Made by a program: the position numbers and the translations under genes
The notes under the pieces: generated by a model
The model's database searches: none
Told to the model about the DNA's origin: nothing
What the model saw: only the letters and a program-made list of their open reading frames with translations
Assembly (NCBI GenBank): GCA_013176395.1
Contig: JABMLP010000003.1
Location: 1,984,001-2,048,000, forward strand
Origin: Venturia oleaginea
Taxonomy: Eukaryota > Ascomycota > Dothideomycetes > Venturiales > Venturiaceae
Direction: 5' to 3'
Length of the DNA stretch: 64,000 nucleotides
In this document: in pieces, positions 50,136 to 61,152 of the stretch
Layout: the number at the start of each line of letters is the position of its first letter
Position numbering within the stretch: the stretch's first letter is position 1

Positions 50136-51080
50136 CTATCCGAAAAACTCGGTGAAGGATTGCCGGGTCCAGCCGCGATGGATTTGAAACTCAGAGGCAG
50201 GCCTTGTCGGGGATATAAAGAAGCAGATAACGTCAGATGTGAAATCGTTCATATCCTTGGTGTAGTCAGGACGTAGAACAGTCCCGCCGGCTGCATCGCA
50301 TGACAACCTCATGAGAGCGTATACTCTGTCCCGTGGTTCGAGGGCCTTGCTGTTGAAGAATTTGACAAGGAGCTCATGGAGTGTTGGCCGTGGCTTTGAA
50401 CGAAATAATTGCACAGGCATTAAGTCAAGTACAGAACGCACCGGTTCGCCAAGGTCATGTCCCGCAGCCTGGATATGGTGTTTGGTTATGCTTGCGAATG
50501 TCCTCACAGAGATGGATTTCCAACCACAAACAATGAATGCCGACCGCGCATTGCCGATCTCTTGTAGTATCCACACTCGAGAAAACCAAGGCCGCATGAG
50601 AAGAACATCTAGATACTGGAGCTGTGCTGAGTCGCTGATCTTGCCTTGCGATATGGAGCCAATCAAAGTGTCTGTCTCTTCACCAACGCATCCCAACCAT
50701 ACCAAGACCGAATTGGCCCCTTTGTATATAGTGCTCATGATTCCAACCTGGTGTCCTCTGTCTGTGAGGTTGCTCTGATCAATGCAGATGGCATCGACCC
50801 AAAGATACCTATCTTGGTGAGGCAACCTCGAGTGGTAAAGAGCCTCATAAAGGTTCGGCGTTATACGCAGAACTCGTCCATGGGTGAAAATTACCTTTGA
50901 GTCGTCAGGTAAGCCCCATGTATAAGACAAGGCTTCGTAAGGTAATCCGCCATATTCTTCGCCAAAAGTTGCTTCCAAAAGCTCGCACTGGATATCCGGG
51001 CAAGGATGCGATCCGATCAGGCGAATGAGGCGAAAGTCTGAGTCTTGTAGATTGATGGGCGTATATTGAAAAGACCCCAT
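50136..51080 (-). CDS. HET-domain protein (heterokaryon incompatibility type)
   Basis: Single exon, 314 aa, start ATG at 51080. HET motifs in order: FRLIRLIG near residue 16, YEALSYTWG near 48, LWVDAICIDQSN near 94, then MRPWFSRVWILQEI near 162, and a family-typical DRVYALMRLS with DYTKD near 253-272. HET domains are death-inducing modules of fungal allorecognition, often activated by partner genes. At 314 aa the protein is short compared with the 500-700 aa usual for HET-6-like proteins, so the C-terminal part may be lost or the gene may be a small paralogue. No partner gene lies next to it. Confidence 0.88.
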   Translation of the reverse strand: MGSFQYTPINLQDSDFRLIRLIGSHPCPDIQCELLEATFGEEYGGLPYEALSYTWGLPDDSKVIFTHGRVLRITPNLYEALYHSRLPHQDRYLWVDAICIDQSNLTDRGHQVGIMSTIYKGANSVLVWLGCVGEETDTLIGSISQGKISDSAQLQYLDVLLMRPWFSRVWILQEIGNARSAFIVCGWKSISVRTFASITKHHIQAAGHDLGEPVRSVLDLMPVQLFRSKPRPTLHELLVKFFNSKALEPRDRVYALMRLSCDAAGGTVLRPDYTKDMNDFTSDVICFFISPTRPASEFQIHRGWTRQSFTEFFG

Positions 51081-52812
51081 ACTGGAGGATTGCGATAGTT
51101 GGGGATCTTGAATGCGCAGAGGTTGGGCTTATTTATCAATGTTGCGATTGCGAAGCCACGCTGCAGTGGTGTCGCTCTCAAGCTGCGCCCCCACCACTGC
51201 ATGTTCATGCGGCTAAACAGCGATGTTGCGAATTCGTGTGAAGGAAGCATCATCGCGCATTGTCTGCCTAGTTCTTGTGTTGCTGCTCGAGCTTCACCTC
51301 ATGTTCTGCTCTTTTGAGATGTGCGCATCGAGAATCGCAGTCTCTGGATCGATACGGAGGCCTTCGGCGTGGTGGGTACAGGCGAACAATCCACCGGGAA
51401 GGATTGGCCACTGCATTCCAAATACAGAATCATGCCCCAAGGTTTCGTCCCAAGGCTGCGATTTTCCATCCCAAGGCTGCGGGTGGCACAGATGAAAAGC
51501 CTGCAAAAAGCTCTCCAGACACGTAGTATCGTACTCTTTGCCCAAATGCATATTCCGATTTCCCCTCATCGCGGATTTCTCAGCGACAACTATATGCCGA
51601 CAATTTTGGTGGTGCAAGATACTTTATGTCAGCCCAACAATACTATGGTAGTGCACGAAGTGTCATTAGTATGACGATCAGTTCATCTATCTTCTACTTC
51701 CATGATCGGATTGCGAAGTCGGGTATCCGATGCCGAGGGGGTACGCACCAATCGTGACCTTGGCGTTCATCGCGAGTTGTCGCAACATTTCTAATGTTAG
51801 CTCGAGGTTGGCGAGTGGGTGAATCGTGGGTTGCTGATGATTACGGTCTAATTGTTGGTTGTGGCTGCAGAGCTGGACGATCGGGGCGTGGCTAGAAGGG
51901 CGCTGAGGCATCGGGAAAGCAAGAATGCTGAGGCATCAGGAAAGCAAACACAGGTGGTCTTTCCCTTGTCGGAGACGCATGATTGATGCAGCAGGTGACC
52001 AATTGGTGACAGGTCTGCCGCTCGGATGGCAGAGAGACTGGCGAAGGAGAGCATTGAAACAGGGAGCAATAATGGAATGTGTGTGCGATTGGGGTAACCA
52101 AAGGAAGAGGCAGTTGGCAGTCCCTGAGATCAGGATTTGATAGGAAGCAGGCATGATTTAATCCCAAAATATGCTACAGTACGTGCCAAGACCATTCCCG
52201 CGCTTCTCTGTTTGCTGTGCTTTTGCTCTCACCCTCCGCTCTCCGCCCTCCCAACCTGCTCGCACTCTCGCACTCCCAACCAACAACACCACCTTCCCTC
52301 ACCACACCTACTACAGCAGAGTGCACCCGTTGCAAGCTGGACAGACAACTTGCAAGTCCCCTGTTCCTCTCTTTTGAGTCTCCCCTGAGCCAGAAGTCGT
52401 CCGTGTCAGTGTCGCTGCATTGGTTCGGTACGTCTACTTCTGGATCCATTGAGGCCCGACCAAAACAAGACTCCACTCCCAACCCAGCCAGCCCCAAGCA
52501 CCTGACAACACATTTATCCGTCCTCATACACCCCTTCCCTCCCAAACTCTCTTTCTCAACGCCATCCATTTCCTCCGCCCTTACCATTTTCGAGCTTGAA
52601 TAGGCCACACTGTGCAGTGTGTCTTCCCGCAAGCCCCTCACTTGTTACCTCACCGCCCCCTTCAACGTCCACCGGGACAGCTGCATGCATTACTGACCGG
52701 TTCGCTCTCACAGACTCAGCCCGACCTCCATATAACCTCCTCGACCGCTGCAACCTCTCTTCACATCTAGACTCACACAGTCGGTCTGGTTCACACCACG
52801 TAGGACCTCATC
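51081..52812. other. intergenic, divergent promoters of the HET and casein kinase genes
   Basis: Divergent genes read away from here. A 20-bp word (GCTGAGGCATCGGGAAAGCA) is repeated nearly exactly at 51901 and 51928. From about 52195 to 52800 the plus strand is strongly pyrimidine-rich, which fits a long 5' UTR of the kinase gene. No further gene is supported. Confidence 0.5.
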
Positions 52813-54170
52813 ATGACTACAATGGTATGTGACACCGCACCCGGACCTCATCACATCTCCATCAGGACACTAACAATACACGTCAGGATCTCCGCGTGGG
52901 AAACAAGTACAGAATCGGCCGCAAGATTGGCTCCGGCTCCTTCGGTGATATCTACCTTGGTATGCTTGCCCAGCACCATGCCTCACTTTGGCCGCGTACT
53001 AACACCCACAGGCACCAACATCATCTCCGGTGAAGAGATTGCCATCAAGCTCGAGTCCGTCAAGGCCAAGCACCCTCAACTCGAATACGAGGCCCGCGTC
53101 TACAAATCGCTCGCCGGTGGTGTTGGCATTCCCTTCGTTCGATGGTTCGGGACCGAGTGCGATTACAATGCCATGGTTCTTGACCTCCTTGGTCCTTCCC
53201 TAGAAGATCTCTTCAACTTCTGCAACCGAAAGTTCTCCCTCAAGACCGTCCTCCTGCTTGCCGACCAGCTCATCTCCCGCATCGAGTACATCCACGCCAA
53301 ATCCTTCATCCACCGTGACATCAAGCCAGACAACTTCTTGATGGGCATCGGCAAGCGTGGAAACCAGGTCAACGTGATTGACTTCGGTTTGGCCAAGAAG
53401 TACCGTGACCCCAAGACACACTTCCACATTCCATACCGTGAGAACAAGAACTTGACCGGCACAGCCCGTTACGCATCCATCAACACCCACTTGGGTGTCG
53501 AGCAGTCTCGCCGCGATGACATGGAGTCCCTCGGATATGTCATGCTGTACTTCTGCCGTGGCTCCCTCCCATGGCAAGGTCTCAAAGCTGCCACCAAGAA
53601 GCAGAAGTACGACCGCATCATGGAGAAGAAGATGACTACCCCTACCGAAGTACTTTGCCGTGGCTTCCCCAACGAGTTCGCCATCTACCTCAACTACACT
53701 CGATCCCTCCGATTCGATGACAAGCCCGACTACTCCTACCTCCGCAAGATCTTCCGTGATCTTTTCGTCCGCGAAGGCTTCCAATACGACTACGTCTTCG
53801 ACTGGACTGTGTACAAGTACCAGAAGAATGCCCAAGCTATTGCTCAGGCCCAGCAGAAGGAGCCAGAGAAGGGTGAAGAAGGCACCAACGCGGCCGGAGC
53901 AGGCACCTCCAAGCCATCTGGCACTCGCAACCCGGCTACTCGTCAAGCCCCAGGAGTGTAAGTCAGTCTCTCTCTCCCGTATTGTTGCTTTGATATTTTG
54001 CTGCAGACTTTGGAACGGTGCCGCCCTGTGTGGGCGACACAGCAGTCCATGACCGCCCGTTGTTACCTCGGTTGCCGTCTCGAACGAGAGCCGCCGCATT
54101 TGCACGATGTGTGTGCTAATCTCTTGTTTCCTTCAGGGACGGCAGTCGAGGGCCGACGCGCGGTACTTGA
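52813..54170 (+). CDS. casein kinase 1 (CK1 delta/epsilon type)
   Basis: Exons 52813-52824, 52887-52959, 53012-53957 and probably 54137-54170 give about 354 aa. The first exon is only MTTM. The kinase has GSGSFGDIY (ATP loop, near residue 19), the catalytic lysine in AIKLE (41), HRDIKPDNF (about 130), [10 protein letters not shown] and the CK1-specific [17 protein letters not shown]1 enzymes phosphorylate acidic or primed sites; fungal relatives act in growth, the circadian clock and endocytosis. The tail is short and rich in Gln/Ala. Without the last splice the protein ends at APGV and TAA (53961); with it the end is [12 protein letters not shown]. The last exon is the least certain part. 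Confidence 0.92.
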
Positions 54171-55957
54171 CTGTGAGTTTCATGTCTGCAGCCCGAATTT
54201 CTCTTTCCTGTAAGAGGACCTCCGGACACGCAATCCGTTGAGCATCACTTACTGACTTATTGCTGTTTCAGTCAAAACTCGCGCTCAGGCACTATGCAAC
54301 TCCGCTCACACACTCGCAAAGATGATCAACCAAACAACTACTGAACAATCGGTACCACAATCTGGCGGAACTGGAATCGGAAATTGGTCCGGATCTTGTG
54401 CTCCACCGGATTGTCCTCGATGATCATCTCATACACCACATACTCGGGAAACGCGGAGGTGCCATCCGTATCTGCTCAGATGGCATTCTTATCACGTCCC
54501 ATTTTATCACGACCTAAGCTGGCAACATATCTCAACACTTCGGCGGCGGGGATCTTCTCGGACGATGGCAACAGTCAACTTGGACTGTTCATTCGATTCA
54601 AAACAGGGACCTCAGTCAATTATCACAACGAAGGCGGGATCTCAAGAACACGATTAGAAGCACTTCTTTTCGCGTGACATGCTCGTCAGCACATTGGTCC
54701 TCTGGTCACACATCTTCTGTTTGGTTTTCCTTGATTGATTTTCTTCACCTAATGCCCCCCCTACACACAGCACTCGAGTTTTTTCATAGTATATACGAGG
54801 TAGTATGGATTCAACAGCACTTAGCATGCTCGACCAGCGACTGGGGAGGCTTTTGCTATGGTCCGGGGGCAGGATAGACCATTTTTTTCTTTCTCTCACC
54901 GAAAGCATCAAATTGCACGAAAACAACAAAGATGAACCAAATTGTAGACGTGATAGCGCTTGGGTTGTGAGTGACGTGGTGGGCTTGGTGAATTAGCTGA
55001 TGGGGAGGGTCTGGGGAGCATCGGTGGTCAGCACCTCGGGGATCGATCGAGCGGGACTTCCTTCTGCGATGGAGGCGCCGTGAGGCTGGTTTCTTGGGTG
55101 GTGGGAAGCGGTGCAGTTGTTGCTTTAGCTCTTGTAATGCGTTCAATATTAGGTTTTCTTTGCATGTCGAGTTCTCTGTGACTATACTTTGGATCGAGTG
55201 AGCAGTCCGCCTTTAAAGGTGATTGATCGTAGTAAGGTGTAGGTACACTAGAGGTCATCCGGAGTTATCCAAGGCATCAATCCCTCCCCGGTGATGATTG
55301 ATATAATGCAATTTTTCTGATTGGCCACTTGAATCACGGGAGAGCGCGAATTAGCTCCCCGAAATTTTGGGTGGCGCATGTGGGTTTTTTTTCGATCCAT
55401 GTTCAAACCTTTGATCTATTCTCGCTTCCACTACGATTTCCCTGAAACGATAGGTTGGGTAGAGCATTGACCGCTTCTGCTTGAACGGGCGAAGACACGA
55501 TTCTAAGCTGAATGAAGCCTTGGACGGACGAACCCTTGAACGAAAGAGCCCGTTGGAACTGTGAAGTGAAGGACGAATGCGCGAATGGACGTTGGACGTT
55601 GGACGAACTAGCCCGTTGGAACTGTGAGGAGGTGGAGGACGAACGCGTGAAGGGACGACGAATTTACGAACGAACGAACGTACGGACGGCGAACGAAGGC
55701 GGTTGAAGGATTGAAGTGCGAGCGGTTTGAAAGGTACACGAACCTCACCGAGCCCAACGAGACGAAGGAGTACAAGAGGATTGATTGATCGCGGGGTTAA
55801 AGAGGAGGAAGAGGATTGAGATTGCTGCAAGAGGATTGGTTGGAGGGGTAGGGACGGATGAAGTGAGGATATTGCGGTTCAGTTCACATTCTCAACTTTC
55901 GGACTTGGGGAGGCGAAGAGGAGGATTATCTGAGGGTGATTGTGTGGTTGTGGGAAC
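54171..55957. other. intergenic, kinase 3' UTR and Rsm22 5' region
   Basis: A GTGAGT donor at 54174 and a TTTCAG acceptor near 54271 could mark an intron in the kinase 3' UTR. At 55545-55640 the phrase AGCCCGTTGGAACTGTGA occurs twice, within a GA-rich region full of GGACGAA words that leads up to the Rsm22 start. No gene supported. Confidence 0.45.
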
Positions 55958-58900
55958 ATGTTACGATGGAGAGGGAGGGTTGTAGAGGGTGGGAGGAGGA
56001 TTGGTGGTGGCAGTAGACCGGCGTTGAGTGGGAGTGCGAGAAGGGCATTGCATTACTCTGGGAGAGCTGGTAATCGGAGTGACATGATATCAGGCGGCAG
56101 TGAAAGGGCATTGGGCTATGGGTCACTTTATACTGCGTCACCTGCTCTTACCTTGAGATCTTCGAGTGTGAGAGTTGGGTGGATTGGGAGGAGGGGCGGG
56201 AGGGGTGTTGGGGATTGGGCGAGGAGGGGGGATGATATGGATGAAGATATTAGGAGGGGAAGAGATGGCAAGGATGCTACGGATACTACGAACAAAGACT
56301 CTACGTCCGACCCACCACCTCCCTCCAATACACAAGCGGAAGTGCTCACCACACCAAGAAACTCAGGAATCGAAGAGCCCTTGAACAAAGGTGCTGGACA
56401 GAAGGATGAGTCTGTTGCTGCTATAGACGCCACGAACAAATACATGGAATCCGTTTCGCCGAAGAAGAAGAAGACGTCAGCATCGAGACGTGACACTTCC
56501 GACGTCGTGGTAGGAATGCTCCAATGGGACATAACCATTTTTGCTGAGCGGGAAGGCATCGATCTGAAGGCATTGAGCAAGGATGAGTACAACGATCTTG
56601 CATACAGAGTGGGTAAGCATGAAGCACAAAAGGACGATATCCATGGGGGTGCTTTGAAGACAACCCTCTCCAATTTGGACAAGTTGGACCCGAAACTCTT
56701 GGAACAGTACATTGCGGAAAAGAGGGCCCCTACTACTCCTCCTGGCCGTGCGTATTTGGCTGGATATGAGGCTGGCCAGGCTGCCAGGCAAGAACCTCAA
56801 GGTTCGTTCTACGATACTGCTGAGTTTAAGGGCGTGTTTGGGAATGTGCTTAGGGGGATGGAGGAGAGAGGGGAGAAGTGGGAGGAAGATGGGATCTCGG
56901 AGATGGATGCTGAGGTTGCAGCAGCACAGTCGAAGCAAGGTCAGATCACCAAAGAAGAAAAGGCTAAGATCGAGGCGACACATTTGAAGGTTCTCGATCT
57001 AGTCAACCAACATCGACGCGAAAAGGTTGATAAGGAGTGGGAAGAGTTGGGAAAGGAAGCTGACGAGAAGGAGAAGTGGGACGCACTGACTGAGAAGGAG
57101 AGGAATGCCATAAGAGCTGCTAATGCTAAGGCTGCGAGGAAGAAGGCGGCGAAGGAGGCGGCTGAGGAGAAGGTCCGGGATCGCGAGGTGAAGAAACTGA
57201 ATCGGGAGGCTCGTGAGGCGAGGGTAAAGGAGGAAGCGGAGGCGAAGATGGAGAGGGAGGCTGCTATGCTTGCGAAGGCTGTTGAGGAGGCGAGGAAGAA
57301 TTTGGAGCAGCGCGGTACTGATGATGGTAAGCTGGCGGGAATACATGCGGCAGATGGGCCCCTTGGTGACCGAGCCGCAACCAACGCATTGGCTGGATCA
57401 AAGGAGGACCTGGATAAGCTGGAAGAGGAGCGTGAGATCCGGCAAGTCTTGAGAGAGATGGGCCGTGAGCGTCAAGAACTGATAGAGGACCCTGACCATT
57501 ACGCGGACAGAAACGACCAAGAGCGGGCAGAGGGCAACTTGAAGAGGATAGAGGGAGAAGAGGAAGAGCTTTTGGAAGACTATGAGGAGTCGCAGGAGTA
57601 CACGGAGTATGAGAAGAAGGCATTCGATAGACAAGAGGCGATAATCTTTATCAAAGAGAAGAGAGAAGAATACAGACGACTGCAAATGTCCGAAGAGACA
57701 GAGGCTAGACAAGAGCCTGAAGAATCGTCGCTCGAACCACCACTGGAGGCGATAGCAAAGGCTGTGAGGAACGAGTTTGGAGATACGTTGCCAGAAGGTC
57801 TACTGAACGAGGCCGAATACAACGTCTATCAAAGACTTTACGGCTCGCCCTTGAGATTCACATCCGCAGAGGAAGACAAGCCCGCAGGCGAACAGGGCCC
57901 GGAAAGGAATATGCTGTTTAAGCAGATGGCCGATGGCTCGCTGGAAGAAGTTGATTATGTACTTCATGATGAGCTTGACCAAGTGGTTGACGATGACGCC
58001 GAGCTTGAGGAAGAGCAAGATGATGTTGAAGATGAGTTGACTGACATTGATGGGGTTAAGCTTGATAATCCCATCTTCACGTCACAAGAAGGCGACGAGA
58101 TCGCGCTTACATTTGACGAATATGTGACCGAGGAGAATGATAGGCCGCTTACAAAGGAAGAAGCCTTGGAAAAAATAATGAATGATTGGCCTGGCGACGA
58201 ATTCATTCGTTCTCATCCTTTCACCAAATCAGGACGCTATGGAACAAATCCTAGCACCCTGCCGCTTCCACGCCCTGCGTTCATCGACCCAGTACAGAAG
58301 ATGCTGGCGCAGTTGGCAAACAAACATCTTGCTGAAGCTGCCCAAAAATCTCTGGGTGGTCTCGGTATTCCTTTGTCACCGAACACCCCGCGCATTGGCA
58401 TGCAGATGGAAATGCAGCCTATCCCCCTCACCTCATTTCAAACCAAGATGTCCGATCGAGAGGCTGATGTTTACATGTCTGCTGTTATGCCCCAGACTTA
58501 TGCAAGTTTGATGAGTATCTTGGTGGAAGTGCGGAAGCGACTTGGTGCGTCGTGGCTACAGAACTTGCTCAATAAGGAAGGCGGGCCACTCATTATGGAC
58601 GCTGGTGCTGGTGGTGCGGGTGTTATTGCTTGGAGGGAACTTCTCAGGGCAGAGTGGGAGGGTATGCACAAGGTGAACGCTTCTGAGGCGGTCGTATCTC
58701 AGGATGAAATCATCCCCGAACTCTTGTCAAAAGAACCGGGAACTCCGCCGGTTCCATTCGGCAGGTCGACTGTCGTCACGGGCTCTGATCCACTTCGGCA
58801 CCGTATTTCGAAGATTCTGGAGAACACGACGTTCATTCCACGCATTCCTGATCAGGTTGATTCTCATGAACTTGTTGGACCGCAACCGAGAAAGTTGTAC

Positions 58901-59929
58901 GATATCATTCTTGCGCCTCACACTCTGTGGCCGATCAAGGAAGAGTATCAGCGAAAGGGCGTGGTGCAGACACTTTGGTCGCTTCTCAACCCTAATGGCG
59001 GTATTCTAGTCATCATGGAAAAAGGTGTCCCACGAGGTTTTGAAGTCGTGGCTGGAGCACGAGATATGCTACTGAAGCGCCATATCGCCTCTCCTGGCTC
59101 GGAATCTTACGAGACACCTTTAGATGACCAGAAATGGGATGCTGTTGGACGATGGACAGAGAAAGAGAAGGGATGTATCATCGCTCCTTGCACGAATCAT
59201 ACCGCCTGTCCACTTTACAGGATTCCTGGAACCGCGAGGGGTCGAAAGGACTGGTGCTATTTCAGTCAGCGATACACGAGACCACCGGCCCTCATGACTG
59301 TCCTTGGCGCCAAAGCACGCAACCACGATGATGTCGAGTACTCGTACGTCGCGGTACAACGTGGAGTCGACCAACGAACACCAGAGGGTGACTCCCTCTT
59401 CGGTCGCGGCTTCGTACAAGGCAGGCCTGCCACTGCGAAAGCACTAGATGGCTACGGTCCCTCTTGGTCCCGCGACACGGAAGAATCCAACGAAGAAGAT
59501 GTGGTAATAGATGGAAACGTCATTGAAGTTGACACGTCCATCCAACTCGACAACGAAAACGAAAACGAAGAAACACCACACCCCCTCTCCCTCCCCCGCA
59601 CTATCCTCACCCCCCTCAAACGCAAAGGAAATGTCATCATAGATGTCTGTACACCCAGCGGTACTTACGAACGCTGGCTCGTGAATAAACGCAATGGTCG
59701 CCAGATCTTCCGTGATGCGCGTAAGGCGAAGTGGGGTGATCTTTGGGCGCTTGGTGCGAGGAGTGCTAGTCAGAGGAGGATTAACGTTGGGGTTATTGAG
59801 GATAGGAAAAGGGAGATTCGGAAGGATCGGAAGGCTGGACGGAAGGGGTTGGGTAAACGGGGGAAGGGACGGTGGGCTGATGGGGATGGGGTCAAGAGGA
59901 GTGTTGTTGTTGGAGAGGAGGATGAGTAG
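55958..59929 (+). CDS. RSM22: mitochondrial small-subunit ribosome assembly protein Rsm22 (METTL17 family), long form
   Basis: Single open frame of 1323 aa from the first ATG (55958). Residues 1-45 are Arg-rich without acidic residues (MLRWRGRVVEGGRR, RALHYS), a clear mitochondrial presequence. The methyltransferase-like core spans about 830-1170: YMSAVMPQTYASLMSIL (836), the glycine-rich LIMDAGAGGAGV (875), and four cysteines in CIIAPCTNHTACP (1072) and DWCYF (1098), the set that binds an iron-sulfur cluster in METTL17. Between them lie a second conserved-looking block (about 185-290) and a long Glu/Lys/Arg/Ala helix (about 330-590), then acidic stretches. The C-terminus is basic. The family is usually 500-900 aa, so this form is long. 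It should bind the mitochondrial small subunit during assembly; methyl transfer by this family is unproven. Confidence 0.88.
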   Translation: MLRWRGRVVEGGRRIGGGSRPALSGSARRALHYSGRAGNRSDMISGGSERALGYGSLYTASPALTLRSSSVRVGWIGRRGGRGVGDWARRGDDMDEDIRRGRDGKDATDTTNKDSTSDPPPPSNTQAEVLTTPRNSGIEEPLNKGAGQKDESVAAIDATNKYMESVSPKKKKTSASRRDTSDVVVGMLQWDITIFAEREGIDLKALSKDEYNDLAYRVGKHEAQKDDIHGGALKTTLSNLDKLDPKLLEQYIAEKRAPTTPPGRAYLAGYEAGQAARQEPQGSFYDTAEFKGVFGNVLRGMEERGEKWEEDGISEMDAEVAAAQSKQGQITKEEKAKIEATHLKVLDLVNQHRREKVDKEWEELGKEADEKEKWDALTEKERNAIRAANAKAARKKAAKEAAEEKVRDREVKKLNREAREARVKEEAEAKMEREAAMLAKAVEEARKNLEQRGTDDGKLAGIHAADGPLGDRAATNALAGSKEDLDKLEEEREIRQVLREMGRERQELIEDPDHYADRNDQERAEGNLKRIEGEEEELLEDYEESQEYTEYEKKAFDRQEAIIFIKEKREEYRRLQMSEETEARQEPEESSLEPPLEAIAKAVRNEFGDTLPEGLLNEAEYNVYQRLYGSPLRFTSAEEDKPAGEQGPERNMLFKQMADGSLEEVDYVLHDELDQVVDDDAELEEEQDDVEDELTDIDGVKLDNPIFTSQEGDEIALTFDEYVTEENDRPLTKEEALEKIMNDWPGDEFIRSHPFTKSGRYGTNPSTLPLPRPAFIDPVQKMLAQLANKHLAEAAQKSLGGLGIPLSPNTPRIGMQMEMQPIPLTSFQTKMSDREADVYMSAVMPQTYASLMSILVEVRKRLGASWLQNLLNKEGGPLIMDAGAGGAGVIAWRELLRAEWEGMHKVNASEAVVSQDEIIPELLSKEPGTPPVPFGRSTVVTGSDPLRHRISKILENTTFIPRIPDQVDSHELVGPQPRKLYDIILAPHTLWPIKEEYQRKGVVQTLWSLLNPNGGILVIMEKGVPRGFEVVAGARDMLLKRHIASPGSESYETPLDDQKWDAVGRWTEKEKGCIIAPCTNHTACPLYRIPGTARGRKDWCYFSQRYTRPPALMTVLGAKARNHDDVEYSYVAVQRGVDQRTPEGDSLFGRGFVQGRPATAKALDGYGPSWSRDTEESNEEDVVIDGNVIEVDTSIQLDNENENEETPHPLSLPRTILTPLKRKGNVIIDVCTPSGTYERWLVNKRNGRQIFRDARKAKWGDLWALGARSASQRRINVGVIEDRKREIRKDRKAGRKGLGKRGKGRWADGDGVKRSVVVGEEDE

Positions 59930-60084
59930 ATAGTGGGTTTTGGAGGGGGGAGCGTAGATGTGGGATTGGTGAGCGCGATTTTGGGAGGAAATGGTGGGAT
60001 TGTAGTTGTATTTTTTTTGGTGGTGGATTGATTAGATACCCGAATGTTACTCTTGACTCTTCTAGACTTGTCTAGTGTTCTTGC
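59930..60084. other. 3' flank of RSM22
   Basis: G-rich and T-rich short runs; probable 3' UTR. It ends at the target duplication CTTGC of the solo LTR. Confidence 0.5.
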
Positions 60085-60212
60085 TGTGACGGGTTAAGAT
60101 CATGTCAGGATACCAGGAAAAACCACCTAAATGTGAAATACACTCTAGCTAAAGAGAAAAAGATAGATACACGATTGCAAACTCCTCTTGAAGGAGATAC
60201 CAAGCCACTCAC

Positions 60213-60441
60213 TGTCACGTTTGACCTTGGACTTGATTTGGAAGCATGATTTGAATTCTATAAGATGTGCGAAGTTGTAAGGATGAGGAGCTAACTAAGA
60301 GGTAGAGACGAGTCTAAATACTTGCGACCGGTCTCGCGCTAGACCTGATCGCGCTAGACCTGATCGAGCAGAACCACCACATCTAACTACATTTAACTAC
60401 ATTTAACTGCATTCGAATACCAACATAGTTCGATCATGACA
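60213..60441 (+). repeat. solo LTR, family 3, nested
   Basis: 229 bp from TGTCACGTTTGACC to GATCATGACA, with CTCAC on both sides (60208-60212 and 60442-60446). The inserted position is visible because the other copy of the outer LTR lacks this block. Confidence 0.85.
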
Positions 60442-60509
60442 CTCACAAGCTTGCCCTAGAATTACTCCGAGGCTTGACAGCTAGGTCCTCAAGCGCTATA
60501 GAGAGATAG

Positions 60510-60764
60510 TGTCACGGTACGACCGCGGACAAGTCCTTCCCGCCGTTGGGGTGGCCCCACGGCACGTGATCAAGGCAGAACCGGAGTTCTGCCGAGGAAA
60601 GGTTTTAAAGCCTACGTGGCTTCAACCAATTCGCAGCTCTTTGAGCTACGTCCTGTCGTTAAACCTGCCTGTTGGTTTGCCTGCCAGTTCGTATATAGCC
60701 TGTTGAATGATACCTGTTCCTGATGCTGCTCCTTCCTCCTGATACCCGAACCCGCCCCGTGACA
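60510..60764 (+). repeat. solo LTR, family 1, nested
   Basis: 255 bp from TGTCACGGTACG to CCCCGTGACA with GATAG on both sides (60505-60509 and 60765-60769). It is the same family as 5663-5921. Confidence 0.9.
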
Positions 60765-60844
60765 GATAGGCAAAGCCTATATAAAGGCCCAAGGGTCTAG
60801 CCCATGACACTTGCTTGCTCTGGTACTAACCTCGTTGTGCTACT

Positions 60845-60864
60845 AGAGAGAGAGAGAGAGAGAG
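60845..60864. repeat. AG dinucleotide microsatellite
   Basis: Ten AG units in a row between the solo LTR cluster and the next LTR. Confidence 0.9.
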
Positions 60865-60949
60865 TACATACCTCGTATATCTTACCTCCCTTCCGTCCTC
60901 GATACTCATATATACACAACAGAAATGGTACTGGTACTAGTAGAGATCT

Positions 60950-61152
60950 TGTCACGGGCTAGACCCTTGGGCCTTTATCTAGGCTTTGCCTATCTCTCCA
61001 TAGCGCTTGAGGACCTAGTTGTCAAGCCTCGGAATAATTCTAGGGCAAGCTTGTGAATGGCTTAACATCTCCTTCAAGAGGAGTTTGCAATCGTGTATCT
61101 CTCTTTTTCTCTTTAGCTAGATTGTATTGCACATTTGGGTGGTTTTCCCTGG
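60950..61152 (+). repeat. LTR family 2, second copy, probable 5' LTR of the gag remnant
   Basis: Starts TGTCACGGGCTAGACCC and matches the reverse complement of the outer LTR at 60085-60809 up to TTTTCCCTGG, where the hairpin element begins. About 30 bp of its 3' end are missing. Its direction is the same as that of the gag gene downstream. Confidence 0.75.

Larger units (their letters stand above)
60085..60809 (-). repeat. solo LTR, family 2, containing two nested solo LTRs
   Basis: The outer unit starts TGTGACGGGT and ends CCCATGACA, and CTTGC flanks both sides (60080-60084 and 60810-60814). Subtracting the two inner insertions and their duplications leaves about 231 bp. Its reverse complement matches the LTR at 60950-61152. 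Confidence 0.85.

Noticed and set aside
53200..54105. 301-codon minus-strand open frame across the casein kinase gene
   Set aside because: It is antisense to conserved kinase exons, shows no known motif and arises from the codon bias of the kinase gene.
55351..55830. 159-codon minus-strand frame upstream of RSM22
   Set aside because: Low-complexity Ser/Arg/Pro text produced by the GA-rich repeats of the 5' region; no motif or start context.
56128..56712. 194-codon minus-strand frame over the RSM22 N-terminus
   Set aside because: Antisense shadow of a coding region with biased composition.
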